Made by a program: the position numbers and the translations under genes. DNA of 48,789 nt from the NCBI RefSeq assembly GCF_016612545.1, contig NZ_JAENRY010000019.1, positions 1-48,789 on the forward strand. The letters are read 5' to 3'. Positions 7,432 through 15,201 of this stretch are shown one piece after another (position 1 is the stretch's first letter; each line of letters starts with the position of its first letter). Below the pieces are notes generated by a model. That model was not told the DNA's origin. It searched no databases and saw only the letters and a program-made list of their open reading frames with translations. The stretch comes from Streptomyces sp. MBT65 (GTDB taxonomy: Bacteria > Actinomycetota > Actinomycetes > Streptomycetales > Streptomycetaceae).

Positions 7432-8835
7432 ATGGCGTACGGGGAGCGGGGTCGGCGTACCCCTGTGGTCGATCTGGCCGACCGCAGGGCACTGGAGCGG
7501 TACCGGCCGGCGGACCCGGCGACGGTCGCGGAGGCGCGGCGGCTGAAGGAGGCCGCGCTGCTGGACTTCGGGCTGACCGAGTCGGCGGTGGCGTCCTGGC
7601 TGTACGCGAAGTGCCATCACCAGATCCCGACCACGGCGGTGGACACGGCGGCCGTGGTCGCCTCGGGCGACGGCTCCTGCCTGCTGCTGTTCAACCCGGA
7701 CTTCTTCGTCGGACTCGGCCTGGACGGCGTGAAGTTCGTGCTCTTCCACGAGGCCCGGCACCTGGTGCAGCGCCATCTGTTCGCCGACCTGGAACTGCGC
7801 GACGACCCGGTCTTCGAGCTGGCCGCCGAGGTCTCCATCAACCATGTCGCCCTGGTCCGCCTCGCCCGCCCCGAGCTGCCGCTGCTGAACGGCCGGCCGA
7901 CGGGCATCGACCCCCGGAAGATCCACGCCCTGTACCGCGAGGACCTCACCGCGCACGGCCTGGAGCCCGTCCCGTACGACGAGTTCGTCGCGACCGACCT
8001 GAAGGTCTACGGCGAGCTGAAGCGGATGCGGCACCCTCCGGTCCCGGAGCGGCACCTGTGCGTGCACCTGCTGGACGGGTGGGTACCGGCCGACCAGGAG
8101 ACGGTGGACGCGGTGACGTCGTCCGCGCTGTTGAACTCCCTGCTGGCGGCCCGGCGCGGACACGCGGGCGCGGAGCGGGAGTTGCTCGACCTGATGGGCC
8201 GCACGGAGGACGGTCCCGCGCGGGCCGGCCGGATCTGGGGGAGCCTCGGCGCGGGCGTCCTGCGCGGCGAGACGGCACGCACGCGTACGGTCCACTGGTG
8301 GCAGCGCTGGCTGGTCGACGTCCTCGGCTCGAAGCTGCGCGACGGCGAGCGGCTGGTGTACCCGAAGAAGCGCGGCGCACTGCTCGCGGCCCTCGGCCAG
8401 GACCCGATGCTCGCGCGTCGCGGCCCGGTCCGGGACAAGGTCCTGGTCATCGCCTACGACACCTCGGGCTCGATGCCGCACCAGGTGATCACCTGGCTCA
8501 CCGAACTCGTCGGCCGCATCGACGGGGTCGAGGCGCACTGGCTGTCCTTCGACGCCGTGGTCATGCCGTTCAGGCCGGGCGAGCGGGTCTACGGCGGTGG
8601 CGGCACGAGTTTCCAGGTGGTCGCGGACTACGTGGAGGGACGTACGGAGGTGAAGGGCCGGCGGTTCGACGTCACCCCGGACGCGGTCGTGATGCTCACC
8701 GACGGGTACGCGCCGCCGATCACGCCCGCCGAGCCGGACAGGTGGATCTGGCTGATCACCGAGGGCGGCAGCGAGTGGCCCGAGACGCACACCCCGGCGA
8801 TGGACTGCCATCGCGTCACGACAGGATCGCGGTAG
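7432..8835 (+). CDS. Zincin-like metallopeptidase fused to a vWA domain (DUF2201-type)
   Basis: A 467-aa protein. The N-terminal half has F-H-E-A-R-H at residues 105-110, a zinc-metallopeptidase-like HExxH helix, in a VWA-like/DUF2201_N context. The C-terminal half is a von Willebrand A domain with a complete MIDAS: D-T-S-G-S at 343-347, G-G-G-G-T-S near 390 and L-T-D-G-Y near 424. Such proteins usually work with MoxR-family AAA ATPases as metal-dependent adaptors or chaperone partners, and one follows with no gap (TAG ATG). ATG 7432 has GGGGGA about 7 nt upstream; an in-frame ATG at 7372 lies too near the divergent tRNA-like promoter. The peptidase substrate is unknown. Confidence 0.85.
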   Translation: MAYGERGRRTPVVDLADRRALERYRPADPATVAEARRLKEAALLDFGLTESAVASWLYAKCHHQIPTTAVDTAAVVASGDGSCLLLFNPDFFVGLGLDGVKFVLFHEARHLVQRHLFADLELRDDPVFELAAEVSINHVALVRLARPELPLLNGRPTGIDPRKIHALYREDLTAHGLEPVPYDEFVATDLKVYGELKRMRHPPVPERHLCVHLLDGWVPADQETVDAVTSSALLNSLLAARRGHAGAERELLDLMGRTEDGPARAGRIWGSLGAGVLRGETARTRTVHWWQRWLVDVLGSKLRDGERLVYPKKRGALLAALGQDPMLARRGPVRDKVLVIAYDTSGSMPHQVITWLTELVGRIDGVEAHWLSFDAVVMPFRPGERVYGGGGTSFQVVADYVEGRTEVKGRRFDVTPDAVVMLTDGYAPPITPAEPDRWIWLITEGGSEWPETHTPAMDCHRVTTGSR

Positions 8836-10656
8836 ATGAGCACGGGAACAGAGCAGTCGACGGGTGCCCAGCGCGACGGGCGTGAGGTGTCGCGCCTGGA
8901 GTCCTTCATCGACGCGATGATCGACATCGGGCAGACCGGGCAGATCTTCGGCGAGCACGGCATCGGCAAGACGGCGACGTTCTTCACCCACATCGGCCGC
9001 GCCCACCCGGGCACCGCGCTGGTGTACGTCCCGGCGGCGAATCTGACACCGGACGACCTGCTGGTCAACGCGCCGGTGCGGGACCCGCACTCCGGTGAAC
9101 TGGTGCTGCGGCAGCTGGTGATGAGCCAGTTGAAGCCGGGCACGCCGTTCGTGCTGCTCATCGACGACTCGCTCCAGGCGGGCGACACGATCCAGTCGCA
9201 GCTGATGCAGATCGCCTGCAACTGGACGCTCGGCGAGCACGATCTGCGCGCGCTCGGCTGCGTCGGGGTCTTCCTCACGGACAACGAGTCGCTGTCCGAG
9301 ACCTCGGCCCGGCGCGGCGACCTCGCGCTGCTCGACCGCATGGTCACGATGCGGATCACGGCGAACGACACGTCCTGGCGCCGGCATCTCGCCGTCAAGT
9401 ACCGCCCCTGGGACCTGAATCCGGTGTTCGCCGTGTGGGCGTCGCTCTCCCCCGCGCTGCGCGAGCTGCTGTCCCCGCGCACGCTGGACCATCTCCTGGC
9501 CAACGCGAAGGAGGGCTTCCCGCTCAGCTGGGGCCTGCCCCTGATCGACGGTGAGCGGCTGCGGCTGGCCGAGCCGGGCCCCGACGGCAGGCCCGGGCAG
9601 AACCGCACCGCGGAGATCCTGGACCGCGTCGCCGAGGCCCTCGGCGTGCCCAACCCGACGACGATCCCCGACCCGGTACGGCAGGTGGTGCGGGCCGCGC
9701 TGCGCAACCGCTGGACAGTGCTGCTCCAAGGGCCGCCCGGCTGCGGCAAGACGGAGCTGGTCCGGGAGACGGTCCGCGCGGGCCTGGGCCGGGAGCCGCT
9801 GTACTTCTCGCTGCCGGTGACGAACGTCGAGGACCTGTGCGCCCCGATCCCGTCGCCGGACGGCACCCTGGACAACCTGCTCGCGGCGAACTTCACCGGG
9901 CCCGGGCCCAAGGCGATCGTGTGGGACGAGTACAACCGCCCCAAGGACAGGGCCGCGTTCGCCAAGCTCATGGAGATCACCCAGGAGTGGTCGCTGGCCG
10001 GCCGCCGCATCGAGAACCTGAAGGCGCAGATCGCCGTCCAGAACCCGCCGTACCATCTGGGCCGCAAGCTGCTGGTCTCGCGGAACAACATCGCCCAGGC
10101 GACGCGGTTCACGGCCTCGCTGACGGTGGAGCCGGAGGACATCCCGGCCAACGAGTGGCTGCTCGCGCGGTACGGCGCGGACGCCGAGACGGTGCTGGAG
10201 TGGTGGAAGCACGACATCGACGACGACGGCCGCGCCTGGATCACCAAGCGCACCCTGGAGCGGCTCGTCAAGCTGCACCGCAAGGGGCTGCCGCTGGAGA
10301 TGGCGACGGTCTACCTCGGCGACGGCGAGTACGCGCCCGTGCCGCTCACCGCCCTGATCGACCGCTTCAAGGGCCGCCCGGTCACCGGCCTGCGGGAACT
10401 GGCCCGTGACGCGGACCTCTGGGCGGCCCGGCTGCGGCGCGCCGCCGAGCACACCGACGAGGGCGGCGACGACAGCGACGTGGTCCACCAGATCCTCGCC
10501 AACGCGGAGTTGTCCCAGCTGAAGAAGCACCGCGCGGTGGTGGCCCGCATGGTGGCGCTGCTGCCGGCCAAGCTGCGGGCGACGTATCTGGTGGGGGCGT
10601 CGGCACAGCAACAGCGGTTCTGGACCGACATCTTCACCGGGATGGCGCGTCGCTGA
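8836..10656 (+). CDS. Double-AAA MoxR-type ATPase
   Basis: A 606-aa protein with two P-loop modules. Module 1 has G-E-H-G-I-G-K-T at residues 39-46 and Walker-B-like F-V-L-L-I-D-D near 111. Module 2 has L-L-Q-G-P-P-G-C-G-K-T near 299 and A-I-V-W-D-E-Y-N-R near 363, the MoxR-type Walker B. The C-terminal 150 aa are helical. MoxR ATPases drive vWA partners in remodelling or cofactor insertion, and in several prokaryotic conflict systems. Its ATG directly follows the vWA stop codon, implying coupled translation and a 1:1 complex. The 3' end overlaps the convergent LRR gene by 23 nt. Confidence 0.88.
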   Translation: MSTGTEQSTGAQRDGREVSRLESFIDAMIDIGQTGQIFGEHGIGKTATFFTHIGRAHPGTALVYVPAANLTPDDLLVNAPVRDPHSGELVLRQLVMSQLKPGTPFVLLIDDSLQAGDTIQSQLMQIACNWTLGEHDLRALGCVGVFLTDNESLSETSARRGDLALLDRMVTMRITANDTSWRRHLAVKYRPWDLNPVFAVWASLSPALRELLSPRTLDHLLANAKEGFPLSWGLPLIDGERLRLAEPGPDGRPGQNRTAEILDRVAEALGVPNPTTIPDPVRQVVRAALRNRWTVLLQGPPGCGKTELVRETVRAGLGREPLYFSLPVTNVEDLCAPIPSPDGTLDNLLAANFTGPGPKAIVWDEYNRPKDRAAFAKLMEITQEWSLAGRRIENLKAQIAVQNPPYHLGRKLLVSRNNIAQATRFTASLTVEPEDIPANEWLLARYGADAETVLEWWKHDIDDDGRAWITKRTLERLVKLHRKGLPLEMATVYLGDGEYAPVPLTALIDRFKGRPVTGLRELARDADLWAARLRRAAEHTDEGGDDSDVVHQILANAELSQLKKHRAVVARMVALLPAKLRATYLVGASAQQQRFWTDIFTGMARR

Positions 10657-12041
10657 CCCCGTGGTCGCCCTCCCCCGGCCGCGCCGTGCGGTGCACGCTG
10701 CGTACGGCGGCCACGTCGGGGGCGAGCGCGGGTGCGGGGAGGTGGGCGGTGAGGGACCCCAGGCGGCGTTTGATGCTGGCGGCGATGCCCTGCCCGAGGA
10801 CGAAGCGGGTGGGGGTGATCGCGCGGGGTGCGGTGTCGAGGAGGCGGTGGGCCTCGCGGCTGCGCATCCCGGTGTGGGACAGGACGAGATGGGTGAGGCG
10901 GTGCTCGGCCGCCACGAGGGCTCCGGCGATGGTCTCGGCGGCGCGCAGATCGACGTGGTTGTCGGCTGCGCCGAGCACGGCCGCCGCCCGGACCCGGCCG
11001 AGGTCCAGCAGCCCGACCCCGGCCGCGGTGGCCGCCGTCACCAGTCGTGCCGCGGCCTGTGGACCGATGCCGTTGCTGGCGACGGACAACCGCGTGAGCC
11101 GTCCGTACGGCGCGCGCTCCAGGGCGTCGGCCAGGAGGAGGGCGCCCGGGTCTCCCAACCGGGCGGCGGAGACATAGAGTTCGTCGATCGCGCCCGCCCC
11201 GACGACGGCGGCGAGGGGCACGGTGCCGTCCGCGCCGAGCGGATTGCCGCCGACGAAGAGGCGCTCGATACGGCGCCCGTTGCCGGCGGCGGCGAGCAGC
11301 GCGTCGGCGAGGACGGTCGCGCCCGCCGGGTCGAGCCCGGTCTGCACGAGGTCGAGTGTGCGCAACGACCGTGCGGACTCGATGAGTTCGGCCGCCGCCC
11401 GCCCTCCGCCGCTGCCCAGCGGGTTGCGCTTGAGCCACACCCCGGTGACGACCTGCGGCGAGGCGCGCAACTGGTCGGCGATCCGGCAGGCACCGCCGGC
11501 CGTGATCCCGTTGCACCCGAGATAGAGCGTCTCGACATCACCGCTCCCCCCGGCGACGACCTCGGCCCCCTCGTCCCCGAGCCCGTCGGTGCCGAGCAGC
11601 AAGTGCCGTACAGGGGACGGGCCCTTGGCCCAGGGCCTCGGCGACCAGCGCGGCGCCCTCCGCCCCCAACTCCTGCTTGCACAGGTCGAGTCGACCGTCG
11701 GGCAAGGCCGTCCCGACGGCGAAGTCCAGCCGCTCCCCGGCCGGTCGCCCCGCCCTCAACCAGTCGAGCAGCGGGCCGAGTTCGGTGACCGGTCGCGGCA
11801 CGACGCTCGGCACACCGGCGAAGGTGACGGGCAGGGAGTCCGGGTGCTCCGAGTCCGGAGCGGGCGGCGCGGGCACCGGGGGCGGCTCGACCGGCGCGGT
11901 CGCCGACGGCATCGCCGCCTCCGGGCCGACCGGCGCAGCCGTCGGACGCGGCTCGCCCGACCCCGTCACCGGAGATTTCACGGCCCCGTCCCCCGAACCC
12001 GGCGCGGCGGAACCTCCCGTGTTCCTCGCGTCCCCGCTCAC
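10634..12041 (-). CDS. Leucine-rich repeat protein, ribonuclease-inhibitor type, with apparent frameshift
   Basis: Two adjacent frames join into one LRR protein of about 468 aa. The upstream frame starts at GTG 12041, has a Pro/Ala-rich linker, then L-L-D-W-L-R-A-G and an LRR unit (LDLCKQELGAEGAALVAEAL), ending G-Q-G-P-V-P. The downstream frame continues V-R-H-L-L-L-G-T-D-G-L-G-D-E-G-A with at least seven 25-30-aa repeats of the RI type (L-x-x-L-x-L-x-x-N-x-L-x-x-x-G-A-x-x-L-A-x-A-L). They are separated by one extra base in the CCCC run at 11613-11616; removing one C restores a single frame. This could be a sequencing error, a recent mutation or recoding. The GTG overlaps the SDR stop by 4 nt (12038-12041), so the two are translationally coupled. 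Confidence 0.75.
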
Positions 12042-13390
12042 CACGCCGCCTCTCGATAGTCCTTGAGGAACACACCGGACACCGGGTCCCCGGACTCGCC
12101 GCGCACGATCGGGTCGTAGACGCGGGCCGCGCCGTCCACGATGTCGAGCGGTGTGCGGAAGCCCGCCCCGGCCATGCGGCCCTTCTTGGGAGCGGGGTTC
12201 TCGTCCGTGATCCAGCCGGTGTCGACGGCGCACATGTGGACGCCCTGGTCGGCGAGTTCGGCGGCACTGGTGCGGGTGAGCATGTTGAGCGCGGCCTTGG
12301 CCATGTTGGTGTGGGGGTGGCCGGCCGTCTTGTTGCGGACGGCGAACCGGCCTTCCACGGCGGTGACGTTGACGACGTATCTGCGGGGGTGCGGCGAGGC
12401 GAGCAGCAGGGGCAGCAGTCGGTCGCAGAGGAGGGCGGGGGCGAGGGCGTTGACGAGTTGGGTCTCCAGGACCTCGGCCGGGTCGAGGGCGCCGAGCCGT
12501 GCCGACCAGGAGTTCTCCGGGGACGGGTCGGGCAGCAGTCCGGCCTCGTCGGCCTCGCGCAGGACGACCGGCAGGGCCGAGGCCCCGCCCGCGAGCATCC
12601 GCATCGGTGTGAAGCCCGGTGCCTGCCGGGCCCCCTCGGGCAGCGCGTCGCGCTCGCCCGCGGCCAGCAGCGCGTACGACTGCGGAGGGCGTCGTACGGT
12701 CTGCGCGGCGTTGTTGACGAGGATGTCCAGAGGCTCGCCCGCCTGCCGCAATTCCTCGCAGAGGCCCAGCACTTGACGGGGATCACGCAGGTCCACGGCG
12801 AGCACGGTCAGCCGGTCCAGCCATTTCCCGCTGCCGGGCTCGGCGCGGAACCGGCGCACGGTGTCGTGCGGGAACCGCGAGGTGACCAGCAGCTCCGCAC
12901 CGTCCCGCAGCATCATCAGCGCCAGCTGGAAACCGATCTTCACCCGCCCGCCGGTGAGCAGCGCCCGGCGCCCGCTCAGATCCGTACGCAGCGCCCGGCG
13001 CGCGGAGTTGTCGGCGGCGCAGTCGGGGCACAGCCGGTGGTAGAAGGAATCCACCTGTCGATAGGGCGACTTGCAGACATAGCAACCACGCGGCTTGCGG
13101 TACACACCCCCGGTGTCCACCTCGGCGAGCCCGTCCGGAAGACCCAGCGGAGCGTCCTCGCGTCGGTCCACCGCCCCCGTCGCCGTCGCCGCCATCGCCG
13201 CCGCGTCGGCCGCGGTCACATCGGCGCCGCGGGCCTTGCGGCGGCGCAGCCGGCCGTCCCGCGCGAAGGACGCGGCGACCTGTTCCGCGCGCAGGCGCAC
13301 CGGATCGTCGACGGGCAACTCCCGCAGCCTGCCCACCACTTGGTGGAAGGCCGCCAGTTCCGCCTCGGTGATCCCGCCCTCGTCCGTCAT
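12038..13390 (-). CDS. Zinc-ribbon plus degenerate short-chain dehydrogenase (SDR) fold protein
   Basis: A 450-aa protein. Residues 1-100 are helical and basic. C103-x2-C106 and C121-x2-C124 form a treble-clef or zinc-ribbon-like knuckle. From residue 140 a Rossmann SDR domain follows: T-G-G-R-V-K-I-G (146-153) for nucleotide binding, A-V-D-L-R-D near 198, N-N-A-A-Q (226-230). The catalytic Y-x-x-x-K is altered: Lys365 is present but the Tyr position is Thr361 (T-N-M-A-K), and the Ser strand reads N-V-T-A-V-E-G. It may therefore bind NAD(P) without classical dehydrogenase chemistry. It lies about 30 nt downstream of two tRNA-like genes on the same strand and is coupled to the LRR gene. A GGGGCGGGA Shine-Dalgarno precedes ATG 13390. 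Confidence 0.83.
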   Translation of the reverse strand: MTDEGGITEAELAAFHQVVGRLRELPVDDPVRLRAEQVAASFARDGRLRRRKARGADVTAADAAAMAATATGAVDRREDAPLGLPDGLAEVDTGGVYRKPRGCYVCKSPYRQVDSFYHRLCPDCAADNSARRALRTDLSGRRALLTGGRVKIGFQLALMMLRDGAELLVTSRFPHDTVRRFRAEPGSGKWLDRLTVLAVDLRDPRQVLGLCEELRQAGEPLDILVNNAAQTVRRPPQSYALLAAGERDALPEGARQAPGFTPMRMLAGGASALPVVLREADEAGLLPDPSPENSWSARLGALDPAEVLETQLVNALAPALLCDRLLPLLLASPHPRRYVVNVTAVEGRFAVRNKTAGHPHTNMAKAALNMLTRTSAAELADQGVHMCAVDTGWITDENPAPKKGRMAGAGFRTPLDIVDGAARVYDPIVRGESGDPVSGVFLKDYREAAW

Positions 13391-13420
13391 CGATTCCCGC
13401 CCCGGCCGTACCGTGAAGTG

Positions 13421-13492
13421 GGGCCCCGGCCGGATTCGAACCGGCGTATCCGCCCTGAGAAGGCGGCGAGTCTGCCTCTGCTCTACAGGGCC
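13421..13492 (-). tRNA. tRNA-like gene, anticodon CUC (Glu-type)
   Basis: A 72-nt minus-strand cloverleaf: acceptor GGCCCUG/CGGGGCC (7 bp with one U-G), linker UA, D arm GAGC-AGAGGCAG-ACUC (one C-A mismatch), anticodon arm CCGCC-UUCUCAG-GGCGG (anticodon CUC), variable loop AUAC, T arm GCCGG-UUCGAAU-CCGGC. Flanking GG and CC can extend the acceptor to 9 bp. No CCA is encoded. The D loop is identical to that of the other two tRNA-like genes here. It is followed on the same strand by the SDR-LRR genes, so co-transcription is likely. It differs from my recollection of the normal Streptomyces tRNA-Glu in the D arm and acceptor. Confidence 0.65.
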
Positions 13493-13502
13493 CCCGAACG
13501 CA

Positions 13503-13575
13503 GCCCGGGGATCGGATTCGAACCGATGTGCTTCGTCAGAGCACGACGTGCGCCTGCCTCTGCGCTACGCCCGGG
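13503..13575 (-). tRNA. tRNA-like gene with ambiguous anticodon arm (GAC or GCU)
   Basis: A 73-nt minus-strand tRNA-like sequence with D arm GCGC-AGAGGCAG-GCGC and T arm AUCGG-UUCGAAU-CCGAU. The acceptor 5' strand is CCCGGGCG against CCCCGGG, so again one extra nucleotide (C) is bulged. The centre has two exclusive folds. One is a perfect 5-bp stem GUGCU-CUGACGA-AGCAC (anticodon GAC, Val-type), which leaves no variable loop and a 5-nt linker. The other is CGUC-GUGCUCU-GACG (anticodon GCU), which keeps a 5-nt variable loop but has a short stem. It lies 10 nt upstream of the CUC gene on the same strand. It may be a tRNA-derived RNA rather than a decoder. Confidence 0.55.
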
Positions 13576-13653
13576 TGCGCCCCCGGATCCTAGCCGCACT
13601 CCCCCGCGCGACCCGCACCGATAAACGCACCCGTTCGACTCAACGCGTCCCGT

Positions 13654-13905
13654 TCAACGCGAGCCACGTCGGATCTCCAGGCGCTCCTTCTCCGACAGTC
13701 CGCCCCAGACACCGAAGCGTTCGTCGTTGTCGAGGGCGTACTCCAGACAGGCGGAGCGGATCGGGCACATGCCGCAGATCCGCTTGGCCTCCCTGACGGA
13801 GCTGCCCGGCTCGGGGAAGAAGAAGTCCGCCCCGGTCTGCGCGCACAACGCCTCCTGCTGCCAGGCCAGGTCGGGCGTGGTGATCGTGTCGATGTGCATG
13901 GCCAC
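13654..13905 (-). CDS. WhiB-like (Wbl) iron-sulfur protein
   Basis: An 83-aa Wbl protein, an actinobacterial [4Fe-4S] transcription factor that binds the housekeeping sigma factor. Four Cys ligands are visible: Cys21 (EALCAQ), Cys44 and Cys47 in C-G-M-C, and Cys53 (RSAC). The G-V-W-G-G turn and a basic C-terminus (EKERLEIRRGSR) follow. The start is ATG 13905 or the in-frame ATG two codons later at 13899. It is monocistronic, with a 265-nt region to the divergent VOC gene. TCAACGC motifs recur on both sides of the gene (about 13639, 13652, 13934, 13944); significance unknown. Which wbl paralogue this is cannot be decided. Confidence 0.93.
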   Translation of the reverse strand: MAMHIDTITTPDLAWQQEALCAQTGADFFFPEPGSSVREAKRICGMCPIRSACLEYALDNDERFGVWGGLSEKERLEIRRGSR

Positions 13906-14170
13906 ATCGTGCCGTCCGGCGAAAAACGTTCGATCAACGCGGGATCAACGCCGCGCTCCGAGGCCTCCGGCCGCCCCGATGATGGCCCCGCGACCACACC
14001 GGCGCACGGCGGCGCGCGGAACCATATGAAAACACGGAGAACTTCAATGGTCACCGAGGGTAATCATGGCCGTGTCCCCGAACCGCTGCCGCACTCCGGC
14101 AGCGATTGTCAGTGGGCGGTGCAAGACTCGGCAGTGCAGAGAACGGGACCCTTCAATGAGGAGGGCAACA

Positions 14171-14962
14171 ATGCTCACCACCCGTTTCGTCAACGGCGCT
14201 CCCAACTGGTTGGACGTCGGCTCGCCCGACATCGACAGCGCCATCTCCTTCTACGGCGGTCTCTTCGGCTGGGAGTTCCAGTCGGCGGGGCCCGAGGCCG
14301 GCGGGTACGGCTTCTTCCAACTGGACGGAAAGACCGTCGCGGGCGGCATGCCCCTGCCCGCGGAGCATGAGGCGTCGGCCTGGACGGTGTACTTCCAGAG
14401 CCCGGACGCGGAGGCCACGGCCAAGGCGGTGGAACAGGCGCACGGCGCGGTCCTGTTCCAGCCGATGGACGTGATGGGCGAGGGCCACATGGCGATCCTC
14501 CGGGACCCGGCGGGCGCGGCGTTCGGCATCTGGCAGCCGGGGCGGACCAAGGGGGTCGACGTGGCGGGCGACCCCGGTTCGCTGACCTGGGTCGAGTTGT
14601 ACACGCCGGACATCGCCGCGGCGGCGGCGTTCTACTACGCCTCATTCGGTCTGGAGACCTCGGCCGCGCCCATGGCGGGCGTCGACTACACCTGCGTCAA
14701 CCCGGCCGGCCTCGGCGAGGACGCGATGTTCGGCGGCATCGTCCCCCTCGACGTCGACCCGACCGGCGCGGCCTCGGGGGCGTACTGGCTGGCGTACTTC
14801 GAGGTCGACGACGTCGACGCCACGGTGGCCAAGGCCCTGGAGTCCGGCGGCAAGGTCGCCGTCCCGGCCACCACCATGGAGGGCGTCGGCCGCATGGCCC
14901 AACTCACCGACCCCCACGGCGCGCGCTTCGCCATCATCAAGAGCGAGCCGCCCCAGGGCTGA
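14171..14962 (+). CDS. Tandem VOC (glyoxalase/dioxygenase-fold) domain protein
   Basis: A 263-aa protein of two vicinal-oxygen-chelate domains: residues 1-120 (W-L-D-V-G-S-P-D-I-D-S-A-I-S-F-Y-G-G-L-F-G-W, ending D-P-A-G-A-A-F-G-I-W-Q) and 130-260 (W-V-E-L-Y-T-P-D-I-A-A-A-A-A-F-Y, ending D-P-H-G-A-R-F-A-I). The pattern matches the Streptomyces hydroxylase/glyoxalase-like double VOC proteins; substrate unknown. ATG 14171 has GAGGAG about 8 nt upstream. It converges on the LacI gene; a hairpin at 15139-15168 lies between. Confidence 0.88.
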   Translation: MLTTRFVNGAPNWLDVGSPDIDSAISFYGGLFGWEFQSAGPEAGGYGFFQLDGKTVAGGMPLPAEHEASAWTVYFQSPDAEATAKAVEQAHGAVLFQPMDVMGEGHMAILRDPAGAAFGIWQPGRTKGVDVAGDPGSLTWVELYTPDIAAAAAFYYASFGLETSAAPMAGVDYTCVNPAGLGEDAMFGGIVPLDVDPTGAASGAYWLAYFEVDDVDATVAKALESGGKVAVPATTMEGVGRMAQLTDPHGARFAIIKSEPPQG

Positions 14963-15138
14963 CGACGCCGGGCCCGCGCGGGGCCACGATCCGCGACCCG
15001 CGCGGGGTGCCGGTCTCATGGGGACGTCGGTTGCACAGCGGCGCGACCCGGGCGCAGAAATGCCTCACGCGGAGGCGCGGCCCGCCCCGGGGTGAGCCCA
15101 CCCCAGGTGCGACTCACGCAGGTTGCAGGGGTGCGCCT

Positions 15139-15168
15139 TGCCCGGGGGCAGCACCCGGGCCCCCGGCA
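15139..15168. terminator. Hairpin between convergent VOC and LacI genes
   Basis: TGCC(C)GGGGGC pairs with GCCCCCGGCA across a short loop, an 11-bp GC stem with one bulged C. It sits 34 nt beyond the LacI-gene stop and could terminate from both sides. Confidence 0.5.
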
Positions 15169-15201
15169 GCTCAGAACCCCGCAGCACCGCGAGGTCGTCG
15201 C

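Noticed and set aside
7375..10611. A 1078-codon open frame antisense to the vWA and AAA genes
   Set aside because: It mirrors the GC-biased third positions of the sense genes, is rich in R/G/H/Q/V with no domain, and the sense strand encodes clear vWA and AAA motifs.
13600..13960. TCAACGC repeats around the Wbl gene as a possible CRISPR or iteron array
   Set aside because: Only four short copies, irregular spacing, no conserved spacer length; probably chance or a weak regulatory motif.
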